From the NCBI GenBank assembly GCA_039090855.1, contig CM076997.1, positions 169,662,709 through 169,726,708 of the forward strand: a DNA stretch of 64,000 nt, given 5' to 3'. The position numbers were made by a program, and so were the translations under genes. How positions within the stretch are numbered: the stretch's first letter is position 1; each line of letters opens with the position of its first letter. Below, piece after piece: positions 20,408 to 31,399 of this stretch. This DNA comes from Macrothele yani. Lineage: Eukaryota > Arthropoda > Arachnida > Araneae > Macrothelidae. The notes under the pieces are model-generated. The model had not been told where the DNA came from, did not search any database, and saw nothing but the letters and a program-made list of their open reading frames with translations.

Positions 20408-21334
20408 TAATTACGTGTTCCACATTTCCCCAGTTGGTGAAACGCTGTTCTTCCAGGTAATGCTACAACGACTGGAAAAGTGGTAGTCACTTGTAGCAAT
20501 ATCCGGGGAATAACGTGGGTACGGCAGCAGCTCCCAGCCCAGCTCCCTGATCTTGTGTCAGGTCAGCCGTGCTGTGTGAGGCCTTGCTCCATCCTGCTGT
20601 AATAAAACACCCTTGTGGTTCAGTAGTGCTGGTTGTTTCAACGTGAGCGATGCGTACAGATGGTCGAGCTGACGCAGTACACCTTGGTGGTGATAGTGGT
20701 GTTGTGCGGTAACAGCACAAAAACACGACACCTCTAATATCTCAGCAAACAGAAAGCAGGACCTTACGTGGGTGTAAGCCGGCTTTGGGGGTCGGCATGG
20801 GCTTCTGTTTTGAGTCCAACCATTGTTTCCGGGCACTGACGTTGTCATACAGGATCCATTTCTTGTCATCAGTCACAGTGCTGACCAAGAAATGTTCAGC
20901 TTGGCCAGTGCAAGCAGGGTAACGCATGCAGTCATGCGATTTGCTTTCTGCTCAACTGTGAGTTGATCGCGTAGCGAAAATCCTCTCTTGTGCCGCTTCC
21001 GAATTTGACGCAGGTGCGTGATAATGCTCGTGTGGGTAGTTCCCATCTGTTCTTCCAATTCCCACGTGTTCCCTCCTGGGTCTGTCTCCACTAAGGTCTT
21101 CAGCATGTCCACATCCACTGTTCAGGGTCTTTTGGTTTTGAGGCGGTATGACAGGTCAAAATTTCCCTCTCGAAACTGTTCGAACCAGTAACAACACTGA
21201 CTATGTGATATAGCATTGGGGTACACACTGGTGATGTTCCTTACAGCGCTTGCGAGGGTGCTACAGCGGTTAAACGTATTATAACGACGAAGAAGTATTG
21301 TCTTACTTCTTCGTAAATTTAACACATCAATATA

Positions 21335-22105
21335 CTAAGAAATAGTTCCTAAATGAAAGAAAACCTTAACGGCCAGACGAAACAACAGAAGTCAACTTAC
21401 GGAAAAGCTTTATTCAGGACGTAGAAAACACATCGTAATATGGCATACTGCAGTAAACGCTCCACACACCACACATTATCACAACACTCCTATCAATAAT
21501 CAGTTTACAACCCAACGCTCGTAATAATCGCTCTTTTACACTGCTCTGTTACAACAGATCGATCAGTCGTCGTTTTTATCTCTTGCTCTTATCACGATCA
21601 GGCATACGTCACGTGCATTCAACCTCAATAGTGTTGCCAAACGTATTCGTTTGAGGGAAAAGATATTTCGTTAAGCGTGAAGAATAACTGAGAATAAACT
21701 CAATATTTACATAGGGAAAGAAACTAAATAGAAAAGTTAATTTAGAATATACGTCACAGTATACAGCATTCAGTGGCAGAGGTGCTTGTTGTCCACTTCC
21801 ATATTGGCTGGTGCTTACAGTCTTCCCCTTCTGACGGCTAACTGCCACTGACTTAAGCCACGTACTTGCTGATTTCATGCTGGTGTTTTGCGCAATTTCA
21901 CTGGCCAATATGTGCCGTGGCCGGGGCTTCGACTTCGGGTACCCATTATGTTCTTCCTAACTAGTGTGCTTCTGAAGTATGACGATTCAAATATTTTACA
22001 TGCATTATGCGCTTCCCTAACTAGTTTGCGAGGTTAGAATCTGTCATTAGAAACAGCTGATACGGAATGAAACTTAATATATCATATATGCATGAGTACT
22101 AAATT
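21335..22105. other. No feature recognised
   Basis: AT-rich stretch. A 99-codon minus ORF (21609-21908) has no recognised family. Confidence 0.4.
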
Positions 22106-22109
22106 TAAG

Positions 22110-22500
22110 TATGGAGGACAACCCCTTGATGTTAGGCTTGTGCATGGATGCTCAGCCATGGAAACCTAATTCCTTCAGCTCTCGATGAACCGCTAGATTC
22201 CTGACGTAGCTCCAAGAGACATTTTGGAACTAGGTAATGAGTGTTGCAACCAAGGACAGGACATTTTGCACATTCCACTTCAGCACCCCGAGGCCCCGCT
22301 CTGTCATTTTACGCTGCGTAGTAGGTCGTGGTTGCCCTGTTCTATTTCCTAGTCATTTCCGCTTCACAACAACATCACTTACATTTAACCGGGGTAGCTG
22401 CAGTAGGGCAGAACCTTTTCGAATTGATTTGTTGCCAAGATTGTACTCTTTGACCGTGCCTCGTTGAAACTCAGTAAGCTCTACCGTATTAAATTGATGG
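22110..22500 (-). pseudogene. Tc1-like transposase N-terminal half, fragment
   Basis: From about 22495: VELTEFQRGTV, NKSIRK-SALLQLPRLNVS (paired helix-turn-helix), then frameshifted pieces of the linker, and ELKELGFHG with HKP near 22150. This is the DNA-binding half of a Tc1 transposase from a family different from the other copies here. The catalytic half is missing. Confidence 0.75.
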
Positions 22501-22509
22501 TGCGTAGTT

Positions 22510-23636
22510 GCAGATGTAAATAAAACTGGATTTCTTGGGTGAGATATATTAGATACTGGAACTGTGGAAATTAAAAATATTTCTCGAGCAGGCATCACTG
22601 GAATTTGCTAGAGAGTAGATAATACGGATGGAGAAATTTTATTGTTGGCGACGTAATTAGTATTTTTGAAAATTTCTGCTGGGATTGAGGGCGGGTGCAC
22701 ATCGGCATTTGAAATAAATGTTTTTATTTCCTTTACGGTTTTTGTAAGGGCCCACATCTTCACGAGGAATAAAATCACTTACTTCTGAAATAAGTGGATT
22801 TATCTCTACTGAAGTTTTGTGGGAGGGTTCGCAACTGCCCTAGGAATAAAAACATTTATATCTGAAATAGAAAAATTTATTTCCGTTGAAACTGTTTTGG
22901 GAGGGCTTACCCGGGCAGCAGAAATAAATTCATTAATTTCGGATATTGCTCTAGATCCTGGATGTGTTTGATTTCTTCTTTGGAAATTTATTTAAAATCT
23001 CGAAGGATTTGATTTGAAGATCCGCTTGCTGGCTGTATTGAAAACGAAATTGTGTTTGTGCTACTTTCTCTTTCATTTTTCTTGACGACTGGAAATTTTG
23101 TTGAGGCTGTTTCTGGAAATTGACGAAGTGGGGGATACTCGATTTTTGTAGCACTTGAAGAGGAAATTAAAAGGAAGCAACCTGCCGGAAATTGATGGCT
23201 TGAAGGGGAAATTATGCTGTTCCATGCTACAGGAAATTCCTGGTATGGGGGATACCCAAGGTTTTCTTCTTTCTTCTCAGGAATTTTTGCAGTTTTGAAG
23301 ATCTTGTTGGAGAATAGTCCATTTGCAACATCTTGAAGCTTTGAATATTTTACTTTCTTTGCGTGACCATCTGCGGTCAATCGGTTCTCATTGTCCTTAG
23401 GAATAGGGTATCTTGATCAGACAGCAAAAGAAAATGGCGCAAATCAGCAATTCAGAAAAAAATGTCTTATTTCTGAAAATTCCGAGCGAATTCTACGGCA
23501 AATCGATCCAAGAGAGCAGAGACCTTTAAGGAAATTAAAAATACAACAAAATGCTATAAATAAAAAGCAGTGGAACTTTCAAAAATAACGCTCAAACAAA
23601 ACGTCCGTCTGCTTCACTGGAAAAATTCAAACTGCA
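22510..23636. other. Unassigned; degenerate GGAAATT-rich stretch
   Basis: A 130-codon minus ORF (22988-23380) rich in S, P and K lies in sequence full of repeated GGAAATT/GAAATAAAT words. The periodic words suggest an old degenerate repeat rather than a gene. Confidence 0.35.
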
Positions 23637-23885
23637 TGATGTTTGCCCGTACAGATTATGAATCGAAGATTTAAAATTCTGAAGCGAAGCTTCGTTAACA
23701 TTGATAACAGCCTTTGATTACTTGTTCTTTCAAAAAATTTAGTCGCCCGTATGCAATTCAACCAAATCTTGACAGACGGGAAAAGACGTGACGCAGTAAG
23801 TCCAACCGTCTTGAAAGTAGGAATGAACAGTTGTTCAGATAGGAAAGCTTTAAGTAAAAGCAATGAAAAACTAGAGATAGAGTGT
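23637..23885 (+). repeat. Long direct repeat, copy 1
   Basis: It starts TGATGTTTGC and shares blocks with 25843-26185, including TTTAGTCGCC, GACGGGAAAAGACGTG, GTCCAACCGTCTTGAAAG and GGAATGAACAG, all in the same order and orientation. Confidence 0.85.
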
Positions 23886-25261
23886 ATATATTGCCTTCGG
23901 CTAAATGCTAAGTCGATAAAAAGCTAAGTTTCATATTCTGAACTAAAATTCGTTAATCTTTTTATTTTTAATTTTGCGTTTTTAGATTGTAATGTGTTAT
24001 TTTGGCAGCAGTATCACTTATTTTTATTTTTCTGTGTTGGAAAGGGTCTGTTTAATTGGATTACATTAAAATTATTCTCTACTTGTTATTTTAAAAGGTA
24101 TCATCTGTTATATATTTACTTAGATTATTTGATGCGTCTTGCTCATTTAATTTAATTGACTCAGATTTATTTTTAGTTAAATAAATGTATGAGAGCCTAA
24201 TTGGAAAGTTAATCTTTGTTTGGTTGATGCTGAATTCTGGATTTGGAGATTGTATTTTGTTTCATTCTTTTAAGAGCCACGAATATGTTGAATTTGAATT
24301 AATTATATGTAAGAATTTTTTAGGGTGTAATTGTTCTACCTTATACTACTCTAGCTGCAGTTTAATAAAGTTTAATTGTTGTACCTGATAGTGCTCTGGC
24401 TGCATTTCTCTTACATTACACTAATAATGATTTTTCTTTGTGTTTCCTGATATGAACCTATTGCCTTGGATCTCTTAATCTTTATAACAGTCCTTTTGCA
24501 ATGCATGAAGAAAAACATAGATGAATACAGAGGCAGTGCTTTTGCTTGGATCTCTTACGCATGCATAGCAGCCCTTTGCAAAGCTTAAGGAGGCACTAAT
24601 TTTGCCGTGGGTTTCTTACGCCTAAATATTGCGCTTTGCAAAATAGTAACCTCAGTGAAGTGAAATAAAATATGCTATTGTCTTGGTCTCTTACGCTTGT
24701 ATAGCAGACCTTTGCAAAGCAGCTTCAGTCCAGGATTCACGAGGTACACTTGCCTTATTACTTAGCTCCAAGGCTTGTGCCTGAGTTGACCCAGGGTCGT
24801 CAGCGATATTGGAACACAGGAACCAAACGCGTTGACTCGAAGGCCAAGGATGGCGAAAAGAAATTCCACCAGGAATAACTTCACACGGGGTACAGTAGAA
24901 TGCTTGCTTCATCAAAAATAAACTACCGGTCACCTGCAATGGATGAGATTTGGATTTCGCAGCAGTAACGCAGCTGAGCCCCCGCACCACGACAAGGTAC
25001 CAGACCCGGTGAGGTATGTATAAGCTGACCTGAAGTCCCGAATTCTCCTCGAATTTAGTTCATTGTCCCCAAAAACGTCTGATGCCTTTGTGGACACAAA
25101 TTGTCTTCAAATTTTGATGTTTGTCCTCAAATGTCCTCGAATTTACACTTCCTCATTGATTCGTTAATTTCTAATAAAAAATGATCTTAAAAGTAGTTTT
25201 CGTGGTATTAAATTTCCAACATGCTTGTTGTGAAAACAAAGTTTGACTGTTTTTTTTTTCT
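23886..25261. other. AT-rich DNA between direct repeats
   Basis: It holds the four degenerate units at 24465-24725 and a 99-codon minus ORF (24691-24990) without a recognised family. No gag or pol coding is visible, so the flanking direct repeats cannot be called LTRs. Confidence 0.4.
24465..24725 (+). repeat. Four irregular copies of a 40-bp motif
   Basis: A motif of the form TTGGATCTCTTACGC, then ATAGCAG, then CCTTTGCAAAGC occurs at about 24467, 24546, 24608 and 24683, with spacing of 62 to 79 bp. Confidence 0.75.
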
Positions 25262-25471
25262 TCTTTCCGAGTTTAACGACCACACGAGCAACTCTAAGGA
25301 TTATAAGCAGTCACCTGTCTATAATTTGGAGACATTCGTTCTAGGGAAGGGAGAAAGAAAGTGCTGTAAGACAAACACACCAACTATGCCTTATTCATGA
25401 CTCGAACCCGTACCAACTTGTACGAATGGTCAGTGGCCAGCACTATTACATTGCACCACTGGCGCGGTTGA
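25262..25471 (-). mobile_element. SINE family A, diverged copy
   Basis: Full-length but old. The body and head are recognisable (TTTAACGACCAC, GGGAAGGGAG, CTCGAACCCG, GCACCACTGGCGCGG). TTTGACTG at left and TTTCGACTG at right may be a decayed target duplication. Confidence 0.85.
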
Positions 25472-25842
25472 ATTTCGACTGTACTCGTTCTGAGTTGCTT
25501 CAAAAACCTTGACAAAATAAAAAATTCGCCATGCAATTACTTTAGTGTGCAGTTTAATTTTAATTCGGCACATAAGGTAAAACATTTCACTTTTGCTAAT
25601 ATGTTCTCACCATCACAGTTCTACTTTGTCAGTACAAATTACCACCATTCTACATGATATATCCTTTTAAGACAAATTTTCAAATGCAATATCACATTTA
25701 TTGAAGCAATGCAGTTCTGTGACAAAAAGATTTTCATATTATTTATTTTGAGTACGTATGTGTCCCCAAATGAACTGCTGAATTGGGGACGCCCCGCCTT
25801 TTTGTCCTCAAATCAGTGTTCCAATTCCTGGTCATCTTATGT

Positions 25843-26185
25843 ATGATGTTTGCTTGATCCCGAATCGAAGAGTCAAAAATTTGAAGTACGCACTTCAATA
25901 ATTTTGACAAGTCTTCTGATTACTAGTATTTAGTCGCCAGCATGCAAGCTCCCCTCAAAAGATTTAGTCGCCAGCATTCAAATTCCACTGAACGCTGGAA
26001 GACGTGGAAAGACGTGACGCCGTAGGTCCAACGGTGGGTTCAAGCTCAACCGAGCCCTGAAAGACGGGAAAAGACGTGTCGCCGTAGGTCCAACCGTCTT
26101 GAAAGGAGGAATGAACAGGTGTTCAAATAGGAAAGCTTTAAAGTGATTGCAATGAAAAATTAGAGGTACAGTATATGCAGTGAAA
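25843..26185 (+). repeat. Long direct repeat, copy 2 with internal duplication
   Basis: This is the same unit as 23637-23885. The TTTAGTCGCCAGCAT block and the GACGTG-ACGCCGTAGGTCCAAC block are each duplicated inside this copy. Confidence 0.85.
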
Positions 26186-27599
26186 CGACTCTTAATTTAT
26201 TTTAAATAAATATCAATAATTTGGTGTTTAGTTTTATGAAATGAATTTATTTAAATGTTTTATTTCATTACACTTGCTACATTTGCTTTAGACAAGAGCA
26301 GCATTAATTTTACTTAATTTTATGTTAAGCAGGGTTTGGTATATTTTCAATTATTTATAATAATATTAACTAAATATACAATTAATTAAAAGATAATTAA
26401 ATAAGCGGGTATCATAATTTAATGTAATTTACTGTATTGCGTCTTGCCTTTTAATTTTTTTAATAACGTATGAAAGGGGAATTCATTGAAATTTTTTATG
26501 CGTTTAATATTTTTAACATGCTTGTATATTTGATATTTTAAAAATATTTTTGGATTTCGCGGTAATAGAAAGCCTTGCTTTTAAGGAACAAGTCAGTATA
26601 ATCACGTTTGAATGTAGAACTAATTGGTTTATTTTTCTACGCAATTTCATATACTATTGAGTTAGTAATCACGATATGCTTTTCTAGTCATTAATTTGTA
26701 GTTTCTACTGACTTCATTTTTATGTGTGTGAAAAGAGAAAAAAATGTTTTGTTTCCTGTATTTTCATTATTTGGATGTTGTACTTGAAGTTTAATTCACT
26801 TTCTGCACATTTTTTCAGTTGCTTAATATAGTTAAGTTAGCTTTCTGAGCATTTCTTCATATTCGCGTTAGTAAACAATGCCTTATTGTTTCTTGCTAAC
26901 TTCATTCTTCATTTGTGTGTGTGTGAAAAGAGAAGCAAATTTTTATTTTGTTTTCTATAGTTTCACTATTTCGATATTTTATCTATAGCTTAATTTACAT
27001 TCTGCGCATTTTTCCAGTTGCTTATATTAGTTGAATTAGCCTTTTATTGTCATTTTGTGTTTCTATCAATACATGCATTTTTGGATGTTGTGCCTATGTT
27101 TTTACTTTTGCTTTCTAGTCAATTTTTCTGCACTTTTCGGCTGTGTTGTAATGAGTGAACTTGAATCATTACGTTTCTTGATATTAATTTGCAGTTTCTT
27201 GCTGTTTTTATTTGGTTTTGCTCTGAAAAGGGCCCTTTAATTTTTTCTTGGTTTTCAAGTATCTTTTCCTTCATGCTTAGTGACGATTTTTGTATTCTTT
27301 GATTATGAAAAAAGTGCGTTTTTAATTAATTTCATTATTACTAAACGGTTACCAAGCTATAGATTGATTTGATGTGTCTTGCTAATACTATGTCTTAGTT
27401 ATATCGTTTATGAGTGTATGGATAGGGAGGCCAGGTGCGTCATTTTATACCTGTACTGGCCATGGCTGTGACGTATATGTGCAAATCCACTACTCAGAAG
27501 GGTTGTCCGGATATTTTTCATCATATAGTGTATATCATCATACGAGAACTACATGCATAAATTTAACATCTGAAAAGCTTGTGAAATGTTTCTGTATAC
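26186..27599. other. T-rich DNA, part of an intron downstream of the channel exon
   Basis: Two tandem units of about 190 bp (26700-26888 and 26889-27045) share GTGTGTGAAAAGAGAA and TTTTTCCAGTTGCTT blocks. No next exon of the channel was found. Confidence 0.5.
26700..27045 (+). repeat. Two-unit tandem repeat, about 190 bp
   Basis: Blocks ACTTCATT, GTGTGTGAAAAGAGAA, TTCACTATTT, GCGCATTTTTCCAGTTGCTT and GTTGAATTAGC recur in order in both units, with about 25 percent divergence. Confidence 0.7.
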
Positions 27600-27835
27600 C
27601 TTTTACTCATAACAACCCTTCCTGATGCGACAAGAAAGACCATTCCGTTGCGAACTGGTTGATCATGAAATTTCGCATTCCTTGCGTTGACAAAATACAC
27701 GTCGGGTATCCAAAGTTTCTCCAATCTTGATTTCATGTCGAAGTGATCGTCGCAGTCTCCTTCATCTCGGCATTCTGGCGTTTGTAACCTTGGATCATCC
27801 CAAGAGAATGTGACCCGAGTGTCAATGGTGTATTC
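27600..27835 (-). CDS. Exon of a Cys-loop ligand-gated ion channel (extracellular domain)
   Basis: This is the best host coding sequence in the window. The frame runs 78 codons plus 2 nt without a stop. It is bounded by an acceptor (TTTGTATAG, just above 27835) and a donor (AAAAG/GTATAC, just below 27600). It encodes part of the ligand-binding domain of a pentameric channel: EYTIDTRVTFSWDDPRL at the start (usual F-W-D-RL block of anion-type subunits), then LEKLWIPDVYFVNARNA (the W-PD-F-N block) and GMVFLVASGRVVMSKR at the end. A 20-residue insertion between the first two blocks carries two extra cysteines (exon residues 22 and 28), which is unusual. The signature Cys-loop and the membrane helices should lie in downstream exons, which were not found, so substrate and charge selectivity are unknown. 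It probably belongs to an arthropod GABA, glycine or glutamate-type anion channel group. Confidence 0.88.
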
Positions 27836-28204
27836 CTATACAAACATGATATGAAATTAATTCATTAACATTAAGTTTACAGGGTTTCTTTTTCAGATTT
27901 TTTAAAACCAAAATAATTTAATATAAGTAGAAACAAGTCGGCCTAAGGAAAAGTAATTTAATACCTTTTTATCACTCGCGGATTATAGTTATCATATTTT
28001 TGTCGTGGCTAAACTTCTGTTTTTAACATTCTGAATATCAGAAACACGGGATTTCAAATACGTGGAGTAATTTTCCCTAAAAATTATTTTTTTCTTATTT
28101 TGGATAAATATTAGAATACCACAATTTATGTATGTGTTTTACATATTTAATGTATTAAAAAATTCTTCATTAACGTAAACCAACATGTAAGTGAGGATAT
28201 ATTA
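27836..28204. other. Intron upstream of the channel exon
   Basis: AT-rich with no further exon seen. The polypyrimidine region before the acceptor is weak. Confidence 0.5.
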
Positions 28205-28401
28205 TTTTGATTGAAGGTTTAACGACCACCGTGAGCAATTCAATGGGCTATAAGCAATCGCCCGTCATTAATTTAGGGCCACTGGTTCCAGGGAGGGGAG
28301 AAAGCCAGTGCCGTAAGACAAACACGACATCTATGCCTCACCGGGATTCGAACCCGGATTCTTCCGGACGTATGGTCATAAGCCTGCGACACCGTGGCGG
28401 C
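28205..28401 (-). mobile_element. SINE family A
   Basis: Body and head in reverse orientation, with B box GGGATTCGAACCC. About 20 bp of the head near the A box (28380-28390) are deleted, so internal Pol III promotion is probably lost. Confidence 0.88.
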
Positions 28402-28715
28402 AAAAAGTGAGTATAACAGCAGGATTGTACATTTTACGATGTGATCGTACATGTTAGAATTTTTCTTTGTTTTTAAATTATTTTCTCTTTTATTCATATA
28501 GGCAAGAGACAAGTCTTTTCTTTCCACCGTGGTGCCAAACGTAGTTTGTAGCGCTTTTCAGATTCGACTATCTGCTTTGATATAAGTTTATTCACGTTTT
28601 CCCCTTCAAGACCCATTTCAACCCTTTCACAGATACAGTCATTATAATGCGGTTCAAATGATGGATTACATTTTTGATGGTAGTATGTGTTTCATTCTTA
28701 TTAAATTTATTGATA
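28402..28715. other. No feature recognised
   Basis: AT-rich spacer between a SINE and a Tc1 element. Confidence 0.4.
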
Positions 28716-28717
28716 TA

Positions 28718-30258
28718 CACTGCTGGACAATTGCTAAGGACGGATCATAAACGGCTATATAGCGCATAAAAAAGTAAGTGTGGTTGGATGCCAAGTGAAA
28801 TAAAATAATGTCAGAATGCCAGGACATTACAAGAAAGACAATTTATTGTGGTCTGAAATCCAGAAGGCTTTGGAACGTGTTCAAGGGACAAACAGGCCAT
28901 TTTGTGCAGAATACGTAAACGTAAAAAAAATGCAATTACTGTCCGCAGGCGTTCCGGCGTAAGATGTCAATACGGGATATCGCCACCATGGAGGGCGATG
29001 CAAGATTCCACACGTCGTGTCATGCTTTGCACAACATTATCAAGCAGCTGTTGGGGTAATTTATCCCATTCCTCTGCCAGTGCACGGATGAGGGTGTCCT
29101 TGTTTATTGGAGGGCATTGGCGACCAGCAAGACTCCTCCCCAAAGCATCCCACACATTTTCAATGGGATTCAGATCTGGAGAACGTGCTGGCTATACGAG
29201 GCGTTGAATATCTTCGCTCTCAAGACACTCCTGGACAGCGACTGTTCGATGACATGTTGCGTTGTCGTCCATGAAAATGAATCTATTACCAACAGCACCA
29301 CGGAACATGCGAACATGAGGTAGCAGAACATCATTAATGTATCGTTGGCCAGTCATAGTCCCAGTTGGAAGCACACAGAGGGACGTACGGCCATTGATCA
29401 TGATGCCAGCCCATACCATGACACTACATGTCGGAAATCGGTTCCTTTCCTGTATGTTTGCTGGACAATATGCAGTACCACTATCATGCCAGATCAGTTG
29501 TCGTCGACAATCAGACGATAGACTGTATCTACTCTCATCTTAGAAGAGGACAGCAGACCAGTCGTTATCAGTCCAATTGCGATGTTGATGGCACCATTGC
29601 AAACGGGCGGTACTGTGACGTCTGGACAATGAGATGCACACAACAGGACGGCGGGCGTATAGTCCTCCTTCATGCAAACGTCTGGCGACAGTTTCTCGGG
29701 AGATCCGCTTGCCAGTAGCAGCCATAAACTGATTTGCTACCTCACTAGCTGTGCTGCGCCGGTGTCTTTTTGTTGATGGCACTATGTACCGATCTTCTGC
29801 AGGTGTCGTACTGCGAACACGACCTCCCCCGTGACGTTTGCTACACGCTCCATTTGTTTGAAATGATTTCCAAAGCCTTGAAACAACACTGTGGCTGACG
29901 TCGAACTCCCTGGCAACATCTGTTATTTTTCGCCCTTCTTCAATCTTGCCAATAATACGGCCACGCGTAAAATCATCTAGGTGATGTCGGGAAGACATAC
30001 TGAAAATTGCAAGTTCGTCAATTGATTCTTTCCCTTTCAACTTTGCGTTTGAACAACAACGGTCAATACGCGTCAAATCCTATATATCTCTTATCAGCGC
30101 TATGACGTCACGAACAAGTTCGGCAATCCAAAATTTGCATACGCACAACACGTCTTACTGTATCCCGCACTTATGCTAATTTCCACATTTTCCTGCCTTC
30201 CATTTTATGGTTGCTATCGTTGCTATTGTCATCCGTCCTTAGCAATTGTCCGGCAGTG
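28718..30258 (-). mobile_element. Tc1-like transposon, near-complete (1541 bp)
   Basis: TIRs start CACTGCTGGACAATTGCTAA at 28718 and, reversed, CACTGCCGGACAATTGCTAA at 30258. They match over about 28 bp with one difference. TA target duplications flank both ends (28716-28717 and 30259-30260). The transposase reads on the minus strand. Confidence 0.95.
28967..29998 (-). pseudogene. Tc1 transposase with two in-frame stops
   Basis: One continuous frame of 344 codons starts at MSSRHHLDDFTRGRIIG (ATG at 29998). Helix-turn-helix pair: residues about 8-55 (VAREFDVSHSVVSRLWKSF) and RHRRSTASEV near residue 90. Catalytic triad: D in LF-stop-DESRYSL near residue 155, D in FIFMDDNATCH near 233, and E in SPDLNPIENVW near 275, all present. 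The tail is SMTRRVESCIALHGG. Only two nonsense codons interrupt it: UAA at the S of SDESR (about 29537) and UAG at the W of the WPARSP block (about 29191). No frameshift was found, so inactivation is recent. Confidence 0.93.
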
Positions 30259-30259
30259 T

Positions 30260-31171
30260 ATTATCTGACCGCATTGTTTGTTCGATGAAGTTTGTTGTAG
30301 CAGTTCTACATACATATCGTAATAAGGGATTTTCGAACCACTTTGCAACGAAATTATCATAAAATTGTTGCAGCTCTGGATATATAGGTGAGTCCTCTTC
30401 AATAGCTAAACAACTGCCATCAACTTCTAATGTAGAGTCGATTATATAGGTGAGTCCTCTTCAATAGCTAAATAACAACCCAGAGTACTTTCTAATGTAT
30501 AGTCGATTTTTTCGTTTTTATTTTTTTCGTTCGTTAATTTGTAATTTCTTGACATGGTGTCTCTGGTGCCATGTCCAGGAAATTTCTTTAATATTCTACT
30601 TTTACTCGTTCGTTAAACCAGTTTCTTGGGCATGGCGCCAGAAACTTTGGTAAATATTTTCACTCTTGGAAATAAATTTTTCAGAGCGATAATAGAGCCT
30701 TGTACAAAATGCAAGGGCACCAAATACTTTGAGAAGAGTAAACAGCCGTTCATACGTTTTTCTTCCCGTATCCTGTGACGAAGCATTTGCCACCAGAATA
30801 CTCTTGATTTCGTTTCGGTTTCTTCCCATATCAGCATAGGCAGTGCACAGATGTGAAAATTGTCTACAAGCACTCAAATATACCGCTTATGAAGTACAAT
30901 AAATAAATTTTAAAGAGCTTCTGTACTTGGTGCACTCGCAGAAATCATAACTGATCATCTTTCCGGTAGTCAGCGGGTAAAAAAATTGGGCATTCTTCCA
31001 TTTACATTTACTGTACTAACATTCTGCCGTTCTTGTTTCGCTAGCTGCCTTTCTTGTGATTCGGTACAAAGGAGATATTACTGAAGAAGCATTAGTATTT
31101 TCGTTACAAATTCATAGCCTTTTCTAAGAAAAGAATCCATTTCTTCTCGGTATGTGTAAGGAATACGTTCA
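30260..31171. other. Unassigned; holds a 62-bp duplication
   Basis: A 91-codon minus ORF (30602-30877) has no recognised family. The only clear structure is the duplication at 30381-30505. Confidence 0.4.
30381..30505 (+). repeat. 62-bp tandem duplication
   Basis: TATATAGGTGAGTCCTCTTC starts at 30381 and again at 30443. The units end TAGAGTCGAT and TATAGTCGAT. Confidence 0.9.
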
Positions 31172-31396
31172 TCATCGTTCTTTGCTATTTTTCTGCTTAC
31201 AGACGTGGAGAAATGCATTTGTGACTATACCAGATTTACTTTTCAAAATTCTTCCGCAATTATCAGTCCTTTCTTTTATGCATAACCAAATAATGAAGTC
31301 CTTCTTATGTTTCTCTATGCTGCCTATGCTCATGCCCTTCGTATATGAAGGTTTATTTTTCATCGTCTGTATGATTTTCAATTGAAATAAATACAA
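31172..31396 (-). CDS. FLYWCH-type zinc-finger fragment
   Basis: A 74-codon frame contains MKNKPSYTKG, then KHKKDFIIWLCIKERTDNCG, RILKSKSGIV and FLHVC. The spacing (basic K-P-Y lead, W-x-C, then C, R, and a terminal H-x-C) fits the FLYWCH zinc-binding fold, where two Cys and two His bind zinc. Such domains occur in DNA-binding host proteins and in Mutator-type transposons. The expected G-Y-x-Y segment is mutated and the last ligand reads HVC. No transposase core or splice frame was seen, so it may be a TE relic or a diverged exon. Confidence 0.5.
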   Translation of the reverse strand: MYLFQLKIIQTMKNKPSYTKGMSIGSIEKHKKDFIIWLCIKERTDNCGRILKSKSGIVTNAFLHVCKQKNSKER

Positions 31397-31399
31397 AAT

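Larger units (their letters stand above)
19640..21325 (-). pseudogene. mariner transposase, interrupted
   Basis: From the N-terminus at about 21325: helix-turn-helix region with YPNAISHSQCCYWFEQFREGN (near 21210), DVDMLKTLVETDP linker (21115), HLRQIRKRHKRG (21025), catalytic WILYDN (20845), LHPRKVLLSVC (20765), second catalytic block LLQQDGARPHTA (20595; the usual DNA is DGA here), PRYSPDIATSDYH (20500) and FTNWGNVEH (20435). The C-terminus FYRNTIQQLPRRWEQVATND lies beyond the SINE, at about 19660-19735. Several frameshifts and stops are present. The second-site change of N to G and the insertions make it inactive. Confidence 0.88.
19583..21330 (-). mobile_element. mariner element, host of nested insertions
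   Basis: This mariner-type element is split by the SINE at 19755-20407. The left end near TATTGGGTTGCAATG (19581) looks like a mariner TIR. The matching right end was not clear, so boundaries are approximate. Removing the inserted DNA leaves about 1.1 kb, near the 1.3 kb of a typical mariner. Confidence 0.8.

Noticed and set aside
22988..23380. 130-codon S/P/K-rich minus ORF as a host gene
   Set aside because: It lies in repeated GGAAATT words, with no start context, motif or splice support.
23637..26185. LTR retrotransposon call for the direct-repeat pair
   Set aside because: No TG...CA ends, primer site, polypurine tract or TSD could be demonstrated; kept only as a repeat pair.
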